From Roseimaritima sediminicola (lineage in GTDB: Bacteria; Planctomycetota; Planctomycetia; Pirellulales; Pirellulaceae), in the NCBI RefSeq assembly GCF_009618275.1, contig NZ_WIAD01000019.1:28047-92046 (forward strand): a DNA stretch of 64,000 bases. The letters are read 5' to 3'. Below, one piece after another: positions 1 through 7,755 of this stretch. Under the pieces are notes generated by a model, which saw only the letters and a list, made by a program, of their open reading frames with translations, had not been told where the DNA came from and made no database searches. Within the stretch, counting starts at the first letter, position 1. Every line of letters starts with the position of its first letter. Position numbers and translations under genes: made by a program.

Positions 1-1648
1 TCTCGCGGCCGGCCAGAGCGGTTTCGCTGAGGAAGCCGGCCAGATCGGTTTCACGGTCGCGATCCTCGTAGGCCGCCACAGCATTGATCAATTCCTGAAT
101 CGAATTGGTCCGCGCCTCGACCTCCTCGGGTTCGTTGTACAACCGCCGCACCTCGTCGAAGTACTGCGTGCGTTCGATCAGGGTTCGCACGGCGCCGGCC
201 AGCGAATCGACGGTGGCTTCGCGCACATCGTCCAGCAGCCGGCGAAGCGATTCGATGCCTCGCTGGGCCGCAGCGGGCAGGTCGCTGGTCGCCGACGGAT
301 CGCTCATCACCTGCCAGGCCGGGCGGCCGGATTTGACCGCTCGCGAGACGATCTCTTGGACCGATTTATTGCCCAGTCCACGCGGCGGCGTATTGATCAC
401 TCGCAACAGCGAGATTTCGTCGTCGGGTTGGTCGACCCATTTCAGGTAAGACAACAAGTCGCGGATTTCGCGGCGGTCGAAGAACGACTGGCTGCCCAAC
501 ATCACGTAAGGCACATTCATCTTTCGCAGCTCGGTTTCGAACAACCGCGGCTGTTCGTTGGTGCGAAACAAGATCGCCACGTCGCGGGGTTCATAACGAC
601 CGCGGTCCAGCAGGCGAGCGATCTCGCCGACGACCAATTTCGACTCTTCGGTCTCGTCCTTCAACTGCAGGATCCGGGGGCGTTGGCCCACGGCCCGCAC
701 CGGCCGCAACATCTTGTCGTGCCGCGTGGTATTAAAGCGGATCAGGCGGTTGGCCATTTCCAAGATCTGGCCGCTGCTGCGATAGTTCTCTTCCAACCGC
801 ACGACCGTGGCGTCGGGCCAGTCGTTGCGGAAATTCAAAATGTGCGTCACGTCCGCGCCGCGCCAGCCGTAGATGGATTGATCGTCGTCGCCCACGACGC
901 ACAGGTTGCGATGCGACTGGGCCAGCGATTTGATGATCCGGTACTGGCTGCCGTTGGTGTCCTGGTACTCGTCGACCAAGACGTGGTCGTAGCGACCGGC
1001 TTCGATCTCACGCACCTCGGCGTCCTGCTCGAGCAGCAGTTCCGTATTGACCAACAGATCGTCAAAGTCCATCGCGCCGCAGGACCGCAGCCCATCCTGG
1101 TAACGGCGGTAGGCGCTGGCCGCCAGGTGTTCCTTGTCGGTGCGAGCGACGGCTCCGGCATCGGCCGGCAGGACGGACTGGTTCTTCCATCCGCCGATGA
1201 TCGCTAGCAGGTCGCCGGGTTTGAGCGCCGTGCCGGGCAAGCGGAGGTCGCGAAGCACGTTGCGAGCCAGCGATTCCTGGTCGCTGCGGTCGTAGATCGC
1301 GAACTTGGTCGGGTACCCAATGCGTTTGGCATGTCGCCGCAAGATCCGTACGCATTGGGAGTGAAACGTCCCGATCACGGGTTTGGGCGGTTGCGCTTCG
1401 CCCTTGCGGCGCCGCTTGGGTTTGGCCGGACCGATCAGGGCCCCGATCCGCTCCTGCATCTCGCCGGCGGCTTTGTTGGTGAACGTGACGGCCAGAATCC
1501 GGTCCGGAGCCGTTCCGTGGCGGATCAGGTTGGCGATCCGAAACGTGACCACCCGCGTTTTTCCGGTCCCCGCGCCCGCCAGCACAAGCATCGGTCCGGA
1601 CAGCGTCTCGACGGCCTGCTTCTGGGCCGGGTTTAATCCATTACTCAT
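1..1648 (-). CDS. UvrD/PcrA/Rep-type ATP-dependent DNA helicase, C-terminus cut by window edge
   Basis: Superfamily 1A 3'-5' DNA helicase for repair or replication-fork work. Reading leftward from ATG 1648 the protein begins MSNGLNPAQKQAVETLSG, a Q-motif-like start, followed by Walker A AGAGTGKTR near residue 25. Around positions 880-985 it has motif II VDEYQDTN and motif III GDDDQSIYGWRGAD, which are diagnostic of UvrD/PcrA/Rep. About 549 codons are present and the frame is still open at base 1, so the C-terminal part (motifs V-VI and tail) lies outside the window. It starts 52 bp after the DUF819 gene stop on the same strand, so it is probably cotranscribed with infA and the DUF819 gene. 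The family is certain; UvrD versus PcrA or Rep cannot be decided without the tail. Confidence 0.93.
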   Translation of the reverse strand, partial: MSNGLNPAQKQAVETLSGPMLVLAGAGTGKTRVVTFRIANLIRHGTAPDRILAVTFTNKAAGEMQERIGALIGPAKPKRRRKGEAQPPKPVIGTFHSQCVRILRRHAKRIGYPTKFAIYDRSDQESLARNVLRDLRLPGTALKPGDLLAIIGGWKNQSVLPADAGAVARTDKEHLAASAYRRYQDGLRSCGAMDFDDLLVNTELLLEQDAEVREIEAGRYDHVLVDEYQDTNGSQYRIIKSLAQSHRNLCVVGDDDQSIYGWRGADVTHILNFRNDWPDATVVRLEENYRSSGQILEMANRLIRFNTTRHDKMLRPVRAVGQRPRILQLKDETEESKLVVGEIARLLDRGRYEPRDVAILFRTNEQPRLFETELRKMNVPYVMLGSQSFFDRREIRDLLSYLKWVDQPDDEISLLRVINTPPRGLGNKSVQEIVSRAVKSGRPAWQVMSDPSATSDLPAAAQRGIESLRRLLDDVREATVDSLAGAVRTLIERTQYFDEVRRLYNEPEEVEARTNSIQELINAVAAYEDRDRETDLAGFLSETALAGRE

Positions 1649-1700
1649 AGCTGCGAAATCCTACCCAGCGAAGCGGTGGGCGAAAAGCCAGGATGGATTG

Positions 1701-2939
1701 CTACACCGCCTCGGCAGCCGCCCGCATCATCTGGGCACAGAACCAGGCCGCGTAGGTTCCCAAGGCATACCCCACCACGGCCAACAGGACTCCGACCGGA
1801 GCCAGGGCAGGATGGAACGCACCGGCGACGACCGGTGCACTGGCCGCTCCGCCGATATTCGCTTTGCTGCCCACGGCCAGAAAGAAGTAGGGGGCCCGGA
1901 TCCACCAGCCCACCAGAACGAGCAAAACCACATGGATCAACATCCACACGCCGCCGACCAAAAACATTTCCGGTTTTCGCAGCAGCGCGCTAAGGTCCAT
2001 CTTCAATCCGATCGTGGCCACCAGGATGTAGATGAACACCGTGCCCACGCTGGACGCGCCGACCGCTTCCAGCCGACGCAGGCGAGTGAAGGAGTAGATC
2101 ACGCCGGCGGTGGTCGCCAGAATGATCAGCCAGAAGAACGACGAGTCCAAACTCAGCCGCGATAGGTTCGGGCGTGTTGCGGCGATCCACGGTGCCAGCT
2201 GGTCAGCCACCGCATGACAAATCCCCACCGTCCCGAAGGCGACCGCCCCGATGACCATCAGATCGGTGGTGTTGGGGATGCGTTGTTCGGCCTGCTGGCG
2301 GGCCTGCAGTTTGGCTTTCAGCGTTTCGATACTGGAGGCGTCGGCTTTGGTAAAGCGGTCGATCGCCTGGCTCTGGCCGACCCCCAGCAGCAAAAAGAAC
2401 ATCCAGATTTCGGCGACGATCACGTCGACCGAAACCATCACGCTGTACAGTTCGGCCGACGGTTCGAAGATGCCTTCCATGGCCGCTTGATTGGCGCCGC
2501 CGCCGATCCAGCTGCCCGCCACCGTTGCCAGTCCTCGCCAGACCGCCTCGGGACCTTCGCCGCCGATCAGGTCCGGGCGCACCGAACCGACCAACAGCAC
2601 CGCCAGCGGACCGCCCAGCACCACGCCGGCCGTGCCGGTCAGAAACATGATCAACGCCTTGGGCCCCAGACGCACGATCTCGCGCAGGTCGATGCTCAGG
2701 GTCAGCAGCACCAGGCAAGCGGGCAGCAGATAACGCGACGCCACGTAATACAGCTGCGACGCCTCGGGGTCGACGATGCCGAACAACGTCAACAGCGAGG
2801 GCAGAAAGTAGCACAGCAGCAGCGAAGGAACGAATTTGTAGAATCGCTGAAAAACGGCTAGCGAACTGTGCGCGGTCCAGAAGATCGCCCCCAGAATGGC
2901 CATCAGCAGGCCGAGTACGACGGCGTCGTTGGTCACCAC
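1701..2939 (-). CDS. DUF819 family integral membrane protein
   Basis: A 412-aa polytopic inner-membrane protein matching the DUF819 family, which has no established function; a transporter-like role is only a guess. About ten hydrophobic segments are visible (for example near residues 6-25, 35-55, 68-85, 93-117, 165-188, 265-285, 295-330 and 370-400). A polar stretch, GSWIGGGANQAAMEGIF near residue 145, holds the conserved Gly/Asn-rich motif of the family. A charged loop near residues 195-235 is probably cytoplasmic. It begins 6 bp after the infA stop, so it is almost certainly on the infA transcript. Length is normal for the family and no defect is seen. Confidence 0.85.
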   Translation of the reverse strand: MVTNDAVVLGLLMAILGAIFWTAHSSLAVFQRFYKFVPSLLLCYFLPSLLTLFGIVDPEASQLYYVASRYLLPACLVLLTLSIDLREIVRLGPKALIMFLTGTAGVVLGGPLAVLLVGSVRPDLIGGEGPEAVWRGLATVAGSWIGGGANQAAMEGIFEPSAELYSVMVSVDVIVAEIWMFFLLLGVGQSQAIDRFTKADASSIETLKAKLQARQQAEQRIPNTTDLMVIGAVAFGTVGICHAVADQLAPWIAATRPNLSRLSLDSSFFWLIILATTAGVIYSFTRLRRLEAVGASSVGTVFIYILVATIGLKMDLSALLRKPEMFLVGGVWMLIHVVLLVLVGWWIRAPYFFLAVGSKANIGGAASAPVVAGAFHPALAPVGVLLAVVGYALGTYAAWFCAQMMRAAAEAV

Positions 2940-2945
2940 CGCTGT

Positions 2946-3167
2946 CTAACGCTCTCGATACACGATCCGACCCTTGCTCAGGTCGTACGGCGACAACTCC
3001 ACGCGAACCTTATCGCCGGGAACGATTCGAATAAAGTGCTTACGCATCCGGCCAGCAACGTGGGCCAGCACCTCATTGCCCGTGTCCAGTTGGACGCGGA
3101 ACCGAGTATTGGCCAGCGCCTGAGTGACGGTCCCGTCGACCTCGAACGCCTCTTCTTTCTTTCCCAA
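2946..3167 (-). CDS. infA: Translation initiation factor IF-1, TTG start
   Basis: A 73-aa IF-1, the single OB-fold protein that occupies the 30S A site during initiation. The sequence contains the hallmark blocks [30 protein letters not shown] and [19 protein letters not shown], covering the whole family length. The only start that fits is TTG at 3167 (TTG GGA AAG AAA). An AAAGG stretch 8-10 nt upstream could act as ribosome binding site. A non-ATG start on an initiation factor gene recalls the autoregulated ATT start of infC, but regulation here is only inferred. It is first in a leftward group with the DUF819 gene and the helicase. Confidence 0.97.
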   Translation of the reverse strand: MGKKEEAFEVDGTVTQALANTRFRVQLDTGNEVLAHVAGRMRKHFIRIVPGDKVRVELSPYDLSKGRIVYRER

Positions 3168-3256
3168 AATGACAACCTTTCAATAAGAACATTACTTCGC
3201 CCATTCCGCCGGGATTGGCAGCGGCGCAACCCTAGCATGGTAAGGAGTATGCAGGT

Positions 3257-3284
3257 TTTATACCAACCCCCCGGGGTGGGTCTA
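3257..3284 (-). promoter_or_regulatory. Candidate sigma70-like promoter for infA
   Basis: On the minus strand TAGACC (3279-3284) and TATAAA (3257-3262) are separated by 16 bp. This would start transcription about 85 nt upstream of infA. The -10 box is good; the -35 box matches 4 of 6. Confidence 0.4.
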
Positions 3285-3426
3285 GCGAAGTTGGGCGGAT
3301 CGAGCGTTTTTTCCCGCCCAGGGAAGGCTCCGGTAGCCGAAGTCGCCAGACGATTTATTCGAAAACGCATTGCTTATGTGAGCCGTTTGGGCGAACGCCC
3401 CGGTTTTGCGGTGACGAAACCGAGGC

Positions 3427-3598
3427 TAAGCACGTCGCAACCTTTGATTCGGCTTTACTCTCCCACTGGGAGAGTCGGGCTCTTAGGCCCGGAGAGGGTT
3501 TTCGTAGGGCCCTCCCCGGGCCTAAGAGCCCGACCCTCCCGCTGCGCGAGAGGGTGTTGTCGCGGGGTTTCACCGAAAGATTCATGCCGACGTGCTTA
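3427..3598. repeat. Element with TAAGCACGTCG inverted ends and nested 25-bp-stem hairpin
   Basis: The element is 172 bp and starts TAAGCACGTCG (3427) and ends CGACGTGCTTA (3588-3598), perfect 11-bp inverted ends. Inside is a long hairpin with arms 3474-3498 and 3510-3534 (25 bp, one mismatch). A shorter relative lacking the hairpin lies at 20214-20309 in the opposite orientation. The hairpin core recurs without these ends at 4919-4981. It contains no coding capacity. Confidence 0.8.
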
Positions 3599-3826
3599 TC
3601 GCCAAAACGGCTCACTATATCGACAAGCCGTCAATCCGCCTGACTTTGGGAGATGGGCGAAGGGCCGCAGAGGAGCCACAGACACCGCGGAATACGCAGC
3701 CGTAAACTTTGTAAACCCCCAGTCCCTGTGAGCTCCACTGCGACCCTTGACCCGTCGGTCACCAACCGTAGCCGAAGTCGCCAGACTTTGGGCCCGCGAT
3801 GCTTATCCTCTCGGGCCCGCCAACCC

Positions 3827-3897
3827 GTCCAAACTCGGGCGAGTTCAGCTACGGCGAGCCGCTCCGTCCAAACTCGGGCGAGTTCAGCTACGGCGAG
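3827..3897. repeat. Two copies of a 32-bp unit separated by 7 bp
   Basis: Units 3827-3858 and 3866-3897 are identical and centre on AAACTCGGGCGAGTTCAG, itself containing the dyad ACTCGGGCGAGT. Similar single copies occur near 36869-36890. They lie just downstream of the last BMC-operon gene, so they could form 3' mRNA structure. Confidence 0.7.
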
Positions 3898-3922
3898 TTC
3901 GATTCTCGAAGGTGACTACGTC

Positions 3923-4858
3923 TTAGCCTAATCGCTGGGCGACCACATCCAAGGTCTTGCGGAGATTTGCGCCGCTGTTGCGGATCCCTTGAATCTCTTT
4001 GGGCCACAGGTCCACTTCCAAGCGATCGATCACGCCGGTGCGGCCCACGACCGTCGGCACCGAGAGGGCCACGTCGCGGATGCCGTAACAGCCGTTCTGC
4101 ACCGTGCTGACCGGCAGCACGCAGCGGCGGTCCAGCGCGATCGCGTCGATGCAGTCGCGGATGGCGATCCCGACGGCAAAGCCGGCGCCGCCTTTGCGCT
4201 TGATCACTTCGGCGCCGCTGCCACGCGTTCGCGTGAACAACTGATTGGCCAGCGACGGATTCCAGCCCGGGTACTTGTCCAGCGGCAATCCGGCGATCGT
4301 CGCGCTGCTCCAGATCGGCACCATCGACTCGCCGTGCTCGCCCAGGATCAATGCCTTGGTCTGCGTCGGCGGAGCCTTCAGCTGCTGGGCGATCAAGCTG
4401 CAGAAACGGATCGTGTCCAGCTGGGTGCCCAGGCCGATCACCTGGCTGGGCGGCAGGTTCAACCGCTCCGCGGCGACGTAGGTCAGGATGTCGACCGGAT
4501 TGGAAACGACCAACACGATGGCCGAACTCTTGGGACCGGCCGCCGCGACTTCGTTCAGAATCGAAACGAACAGGTCGGTGTTGCGATTGATCAGGTCCAG
4601 CCGCGATTCATCGGGCTTGCGGCGCAGGCCGGCCGTGATGCAGATCACGTCCGAATCGGGAATGTGCTCGTAACCGCCGCCGGTGATGACTTGGTCGGCC
4701 ACGCTGGGGCCGCCGTGCATCAGGTCCAGGGCTTGGCCCACGGCCAGTTCCTCGTTGACGTCCAGCATGGCGATCTCGCGGGCGATCCCACCGCACTGCA
4801 GGGCGTAGCCCGCGCAGGATCCGACCAGTCCGCCGCCGCCGATAATCGATACTTTCAT
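3923..4858 (-). CDS. Lactate/malate dehydrogenase family, NAD-dependent, BMC-associated
   Basis: A 2-hydroxyacid dehydrogenase of the LDH/MDH family, last gene of the BMC operon. The start chosen at 4858 gives MKVSIIGGGGLVG, directly the first Rossmann strand. An alternative at 4900/4903 adds 14-15 residues and begins inside a palindromic repeat arm. Visible are the NAD-type acidic residue in AMLDVNEE, the mobile loop AGLRRKPDESRL, NPVDILTY, the substrate arginine in LDTIRF, and the catalytic histidine in GEHGESMVP. The loop residue equivalent to LDH position 102 is Arg, as in malate dehydrogenases, while GEHGES is LDH-like. In PVM-type loci this enzyme is thought to recycle NADH; the actual substrate is not settled by the sequence. 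About 311 aa, normal length. Confidence 0.9.
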   Translation of the reverse strand: MKVSIIGGGGLVGSCAGYALQCGGIAREIAMLDVNEELAVGQALDLMHGGPSVADQVITGGGYEHIPDSDVICITAGLRRKPDESRLDLINRNTDLFVSILNEVAAAGPKSSAIVLVVSNPVDILTYVAAERLNLPPSQVIGLGTQLDTIRFCSLIAQQLKAPPTQTKALILGEHGESMVPIWSSATIAGLPLDKYPGWNPSLANQLFTRTRGSGAEVIKRKGGAGFAVGIAIRDCIDAIALDRRCVLPVSTVQNGCYGIRDVALSVPTVVGRTGVIDRLEVDLWPKEIQGIRNSGANLRKTLDVVAQRLG

Positions 4859-4901
4859 GGATGTGTTCTCGTTGGTTGCTGGGGAGTGTGCTTTCGACAT
4901 C

Positions 4902-5010
4902 ACTCTCCCTCTGGGAGAGTCGGGCTCTCAGGCCCGGAGAGGGTTTTCCTGGGGGGCCCTCCCCGGGCCTGAGAGCCCGACCCTCCCGCTGCGCGGGAGG
5001 GTGTTGTTGT
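4902..5010. repeat. Long hairpin repeat between aldolase and dehydrogenase genes
   Basis: Arms 4919-4943 and 4957-4981 pair over 25 bp with one mismatch around a 13-nt loop; flanking CTCTCCC/GGGAG dyads extend it. It is the same core as inside the 3427-3598 element. It lies in the 159-bp gap between two genes of the BMC operon, so the mRNA would carry a strong hairpin here. Confidence 0.8.
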
Positions 5011-5017
5011 GAGGCTT

Positions 5018-5902
5018 CTAGCCTTTCATCTGACGCATGACTTCGGCCGTGATCAGCTTGACCAGCTGGTCTTCGCTGGGCGCGCCGCCGCCGCCAGAGT
5101 TCTGGCCACTGGAACTCGAGCCGCCGGAGGCCGTTTGGGGTTTGATCGCCGGGGGAGCTTCAAAAGCGCGTCGCTGCACACCGGCGGTCTCCCAGCTGTC
5201 GCGGAAGATGTCGTTGGCGCAGATGTCGCAGTCCTTGTACTCCTCGGTGTTCCGCGGGTCGGCAAAACCCCACTTGTCCTTCAACTCCAGCAGCTCGCGG
5301 GATTTCTGTTCGTTCAAGTAGGACACGTTGCCCAGCTGACGCGCGAGCAGCAGCATCCGGCAGTAGGAATCGAGGATCTCGGTCCACCAGTAGGCCCGCT
5401 CCACGTTCTCGCCATAGCTGACCGTTCCGTGATTGGCCAGGATCATCACGTTGGTCTTGTGGACGTGGGGGATAATCGTGTCGGCGAAGGCTTGTCCGCC
5501 GGGCGTTTCGTACTGGGTGATCGGCACGTCGCCCAAGAACACCTCCACCTCGGGCAGGACGCACTGTGGGATCGGTTCGCGAGCGATCGCAAAGGCGGTC
5601 GCGTGCGGCGGATGGCAGTGGACGACGCTGCGGATGTCTTCGCGTTGACGGTAGATCTCCAGGTGCAGCAGCGCCTCGCTGGAGCGTTTCTTGCGGCCGG
5701 AGATCTGCTTGCCCGTGCCGTCGATCAACGCGATGTCGTCGGGCTTGAGGTAGCCCTTGCAGTGCATCGTCGGCGTGCACAGAAACTCGTTCTCGCTGAC
5801 GCGGACGGTGATGTTGCCGTCGTTGGCGGCGGCGAACTGGCGGTTGTAAATCCGTTTCCCGATATCGCAAATTTCCTGTTTCAGTTTATGCAGGCTCTGC
5901 AT
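5018..5902 (-). CDS. Class II aldolase (fuculose/rhamnulose-1-P type) with C-terminal encapsulation peptide
   Basis: Zinc-dependent class II aldolase/adducin fold, expected to split L-fuculose-1-P or L-rhamnulose-1-P into DHAP and L-lactaldehyde inside the microcompartment. Of 294 aa, residues 1-250 are the catalytic domain. Zinc ligands are seen in HCHPPH (His95, His97) and ANHGT (His158), with the catalytic acid in RSSEALLH (Glu76). Residues 254-276 form a Ser/Gly/Pro-rich linker, followed by an amphipathic helix EDQLVKLITAEVMRQMKG (277-294), the classic arrangement of a BMC targeting tail. Gene order (upstream BMC-P, downstream dehydrogenase) agrees with the PVM-type locus known from Planctopirus limnophila. 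Fuculose versus rhamnulose preference cannot be read off. Confidence 0.93.
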   Translation of the reverse strand: MQSLHKLKQEICDIGKRIYNRQFAAANDGNITVRVSENEFLCTPTMHCKGYLKPDDIALIDGTGKQISGRKKRSSEALLHLEIYRQREDIRSVVHCHPPHATAFAIAREPIPQCVLPEVEVFLGDVPITQYETPGGQAFADTIIPHVHKTNVMILANHGTVSYGENVERAYWWTEILDSYCRMLLLARQLGNVSYLNEQKSRELLELKDKWGFADPRNTEEYKDCDICANDIFRDSWETAGVQRRAFEAPPAIKPQTASGGSSSSGQNSGGGGAPSEDQLVKLITAEVMRQMKG

Positions 5903-6022
5903 GGCGTTTCTCCGGCGGATAGTGGTGGTTTGGGGGGAGGCGTGTTCGAGTGGGTGTCGGTTGGGATCGTTTATTTATGTGGGGTGCGGTCCGGGGCCGG
6001 GCCGTGGCAGCGCGAGCATCGC

Positions 6023-6301
6023 TCAGACATCCACGTCGTCCAGGACCGCCACCAGGGAAGCATCCAACGGTACGGTTCGCGGATTCAGGGGCTGGGCCGC
6101 CTCGGGGCCTTCGGCCATCGCCACGCGGTCGCCAATCCCGGCGCCACACAGATCCCAGGCAACGATCGTCTCGCCGCCGTAGACCGGGGAATCCAGGTCG
6201 TCGATCGAATCCAGCTGCTCGACGCAGCGAAGCCGTGCGCCCTCGAGGGAAGGGTGCATCCGGGCCAGGGTGACGGTGCCGATGACGCGGGCGATCTTCA
6301 T
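6023..6301 (-). CDS. BMC-P shell vertex protein (EutN/CcmL family), copy 1
   Basis: A 92-aa pentameric shell protein that caps icosahedral vertices of the microcompartment. It opens MKIARVIGTVTLARMHPSL, the typical first strands of EutN/CcmL, and carries the GAGIGDRVAMAEG turn and a C-terminal hydrophobic strand SLVAVLDDVDV. Length fits the Pfam family. The start is 2 bp after the stop of the upstream unassigned gene, which implies tight translational coupling. It is one of three BMC-P paralogues in the operon (92, 84 and 102 aa), as in other PVM-type loci. Confidence 0.93.
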   Translation of the reverse strand: MKIARVIGTVTLARMHPSLEGARLRCVEQLDSIDDLDSPVYGGETIVAWDLCGAGIGDRVAMAEGPEAAQPLNPRTVPLDASLVAVLDDVDV

Positions 6302-6303
6302 CT

Positions 6304-7041
6304 TTAACGAGCTCCTTCGGCGGCGGTCGCCTCGGCGGCCGAGCGCGCGCAGCGATCGGCCAACGCCGCGGCCTGGGGAATCGAGATCCGCTGCATGTCC
6401 AGGACCCAGACGTTGGGCCGCAGGGCGATCGAGACGCGCTCGAGCTGTTGATGCGAGTCGATGGCCGCGGCGCGAACTCGCTCACTGCGGCACGCCCGGC
6501 AGACGATCGCGGCCGGTTCGTTCGACAAGATCACCGCCACCTGATTCGGCGATCCGGCGACTTCGGCAAGCGCTTCATCGACCGTGCCGCTGCGAACCGC
6601 GCGGCCGCGCGACAACAGCTGGGCGGCCAGTCCCTGACCACGCGCCGCATCGTCGGCATCGGCGATCCGGACTCGCGACGAGGACTGGCCGGCTGAGCCG
6701 CTGGTCCGTTCGGCCGTCGGGTCCTGTCGCTCACGATCGACGCACTGAATCTGTACGCCCCGCTGCTTGGCTTCGTCTTTGGCCGCCGGAGTGATCACCG
6801 CTCGGGCGGGCACCACGACGCCGCGGCACCCGCTGGGCAAAACGTTCAACGTCTCCACGGTAATCAGCCGCTGGTCGATTCGCAGCGGCCCGTCGGCATC
6901 GGGTTTTGCTGGAGACGTGTCCGAGTGTGCTTGTGGCGCACCGCCGGTACCGGACGGCTGCTGCCGCAGCCGCAAAACCACTTCGCGCACCACTCGCTGG
7001 ATCAAGCGAGGATCGATCGTGGTGGAAGCGGGTTGGGGCAT
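6304..7041 (-). CDS. Unassigned BMC-operon protein with N-terminal encapsulation-like helix
   Basis: A 245-aa protein of unproven function between two BMC-P genes. I start it at ATG 7041 (MPQPASTTID); the frame stays open upstream only because it runs through a repeat element. Residues 9-28, IDPRLIQRVVREVVLRLRQQ, form an amphipathic helix resembling the tails on the aldolase, aldehyde dehydrogenase and PduL, followed by a low-complexity linker (29-50). Next comes ITVETLNVLPSG and VPARAVITPAAKDEAKQRG, a motif I recall from accessory proteins of other BMC loci (EutQ/PduL-linked regions); this similarity is from memory. The remainder (about 125-245) looks alpha/beta, with VAVILSNEPAAIVCRACR. Likely encapsulated cargo or assembly factor. 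It overlaps nothing and ends 2 bp before BMC-P copy 1. Confidence 0.8.
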   Translation of the reverse strand: MPQPASTTIDPRLIQRVVREVVLRLRQQPSGTGGAPQAHSDTSPAKPDADGPLRIDQRLITVETLNVLPSGCRGVVVPARAVITPAAKDEAKQRGVQIQCVDRERQDPTAERTSGSAGQSSSRVRIADADDAARGQGLAAQLLSRGRAVRSGTVDEALAEVAGSPNQVAVILSNEPAAIVCRACRSERVRAAAIDSHQQLERVSIALRPNVWVLDMQRISIPQAAALADRCARSAAEATAAEGAR

Positions 7042-7122
7042 GGTAAGTAGCTTAGGCGATGTAGTGTGGTGTGGTCGGTTGTGGTGTGGTCCGCAGGAGC
7101 CTAACGCAGCAGCCCACGTTCG

Positions 7123-7379
7123 CAGCAGCCACGGAGTGGCGACATGTGGTAGCCCCAGGCGCGAGCCTGGGGTGCCGCCCCCACACCCGCGCGCCAGTCC
7201 CGGAGGGACGGCATGAGTTCGGTGCGATCCTTCATGTCGCCCTTCCAGGGCTTTCGCTTGTATGTATTCCGTTTCCCCAGGCTCGCGCCCGGGGCTACCA
7301 CAATCAATCGCTCCGCGATTCGAGGACGTTCGTCTCTGTACATTGATTCCGCCGGAGTCAGCAAATCTCAAATCTCAAA
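7123..7379. repeat. Composite repeat with TGACTCCGGCGGAAT-type right end (interior type B)
   Basis: A 257-bp non-coding stretch inside the BMC operon. It contains the dyad CCCAGGCGCGAGCCTGGG, then CCAGTCCCGGAGGGACGGCA, CCCTTCCAGGGCTTT and CCCCAGGCTCGCGCCCGGGG, and ends in the inverted end TAGATTCCGCCGGAGTCA-like sequence plus AAATCTCAAATCTC. A close second copy is at 11711-12024. With 7042-7122 (no recognisable feature) it fills the 338-bp gap between two BMC genes. Confidence 0.8.
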
Positions 7380-7634
7380 TCAATCGATCAATCCCAGCAC
7401 GGTCCAGCGGGCCGGGGTGTTGTCGTCCCCGAGGAGCTCGCGAGTAAAGGCGCCGTCGCTGGTCAACATCACGCGGTCGCCCTTGCGGGAGCCCAAGTGA
7501 TCGATGCCCAACAGCGGCGGGCCGTCGGGCACGTCGTCCACCCCCAAAGGCTGCAGCACCAACAGCCGCTCGCCGTTCAAGCTGGCGTGCTTGACCGTCG
7601 CGCGAGCCGATCCGAGAACGAGTGCAGGTTGCAT
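7380..7634 (-). CDS. BMC-P shell vertex protein (EutN/CcmL family), copy 2
   Basis: An 84-aa EutN/CcmL-type vertex protein, the shortest of the three in the operon. It begins MQPALVLGSARATVKHASL, has the family loop LLVLQPLGVDD and the turn GSRKGDRVMLTSDG, and ends with the hydrophobic strand ARWTVLGLID. Its leader on the mRNA strand is the C/A-rich heptad-like stretch at 7648-7671, with a CCTCC rather than a purine-rich site just before ATG, so initiation does not appear to rely on Shine-Dalgarno pairing. It is bracketed by repeats on both sides, unlike the other two copies. Confidence 0.92.
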   Translation of the reverse strand: MQPALVLGSARATVKHASLNGERLLVLQPLGVDDVPDGPPLLGIDHLGSRKGDRVMLTSDGAFTRELLGDDNTPARWTVLGLID

Positions 7635-7647
7635 GGAGGTTGGTTGT

Positions 7648-7755
7648 TAGTTGTTGGTTGTTAGTGGCATAGGCTTCTAGCCTGTGAAGGCCAATCCACA
7701 GGCTCCGAAGCCTTGTGCCACTGTTTTTTCACAGGCTGGAAGCCTATGCCACTGG
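7648..7755. repeat. Heptad-like array plus inverted pair of the GGCATAGGCTTC repeat
   Basis: 7648-7671 reads as TTGGTTG-like heptads. 7664-7755 contains one GGCATAGGCTTCTAGCCTGT unit and an inverted partner CACAGGCTGGAAGCCTATGC near 7731-7750. The two units can pair as a long hairpin in the gap between the aldehyde dehydrogenase and BMC-P copy 2. Confidence 0.75.

Larger units (their letters stand above)
3168..3922. other. 755-bp gene-free region between infA and the BMC operon end
   Basis: No convincing gene. It holds the infA promoter candidate, a short GAGCCGTTTGGGCGA-type repeat near 3380-3405, the inverted-end element at 3427-3598, copies of the CGAAGTCGCCAGACTTTGG family near 3337 and 3774, and a 32-bp duplicated unit at 3827-3897. 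Open frames here run straight through repeats and show no family resemblance. Confidence 0.7.

Noticed and set aside
7042..7371. N-terminal extension of the unassigned BMC protein (110 residues)
   Set aside because: It is translated repeat sequence; the plausible protein starts at ATG 7041.
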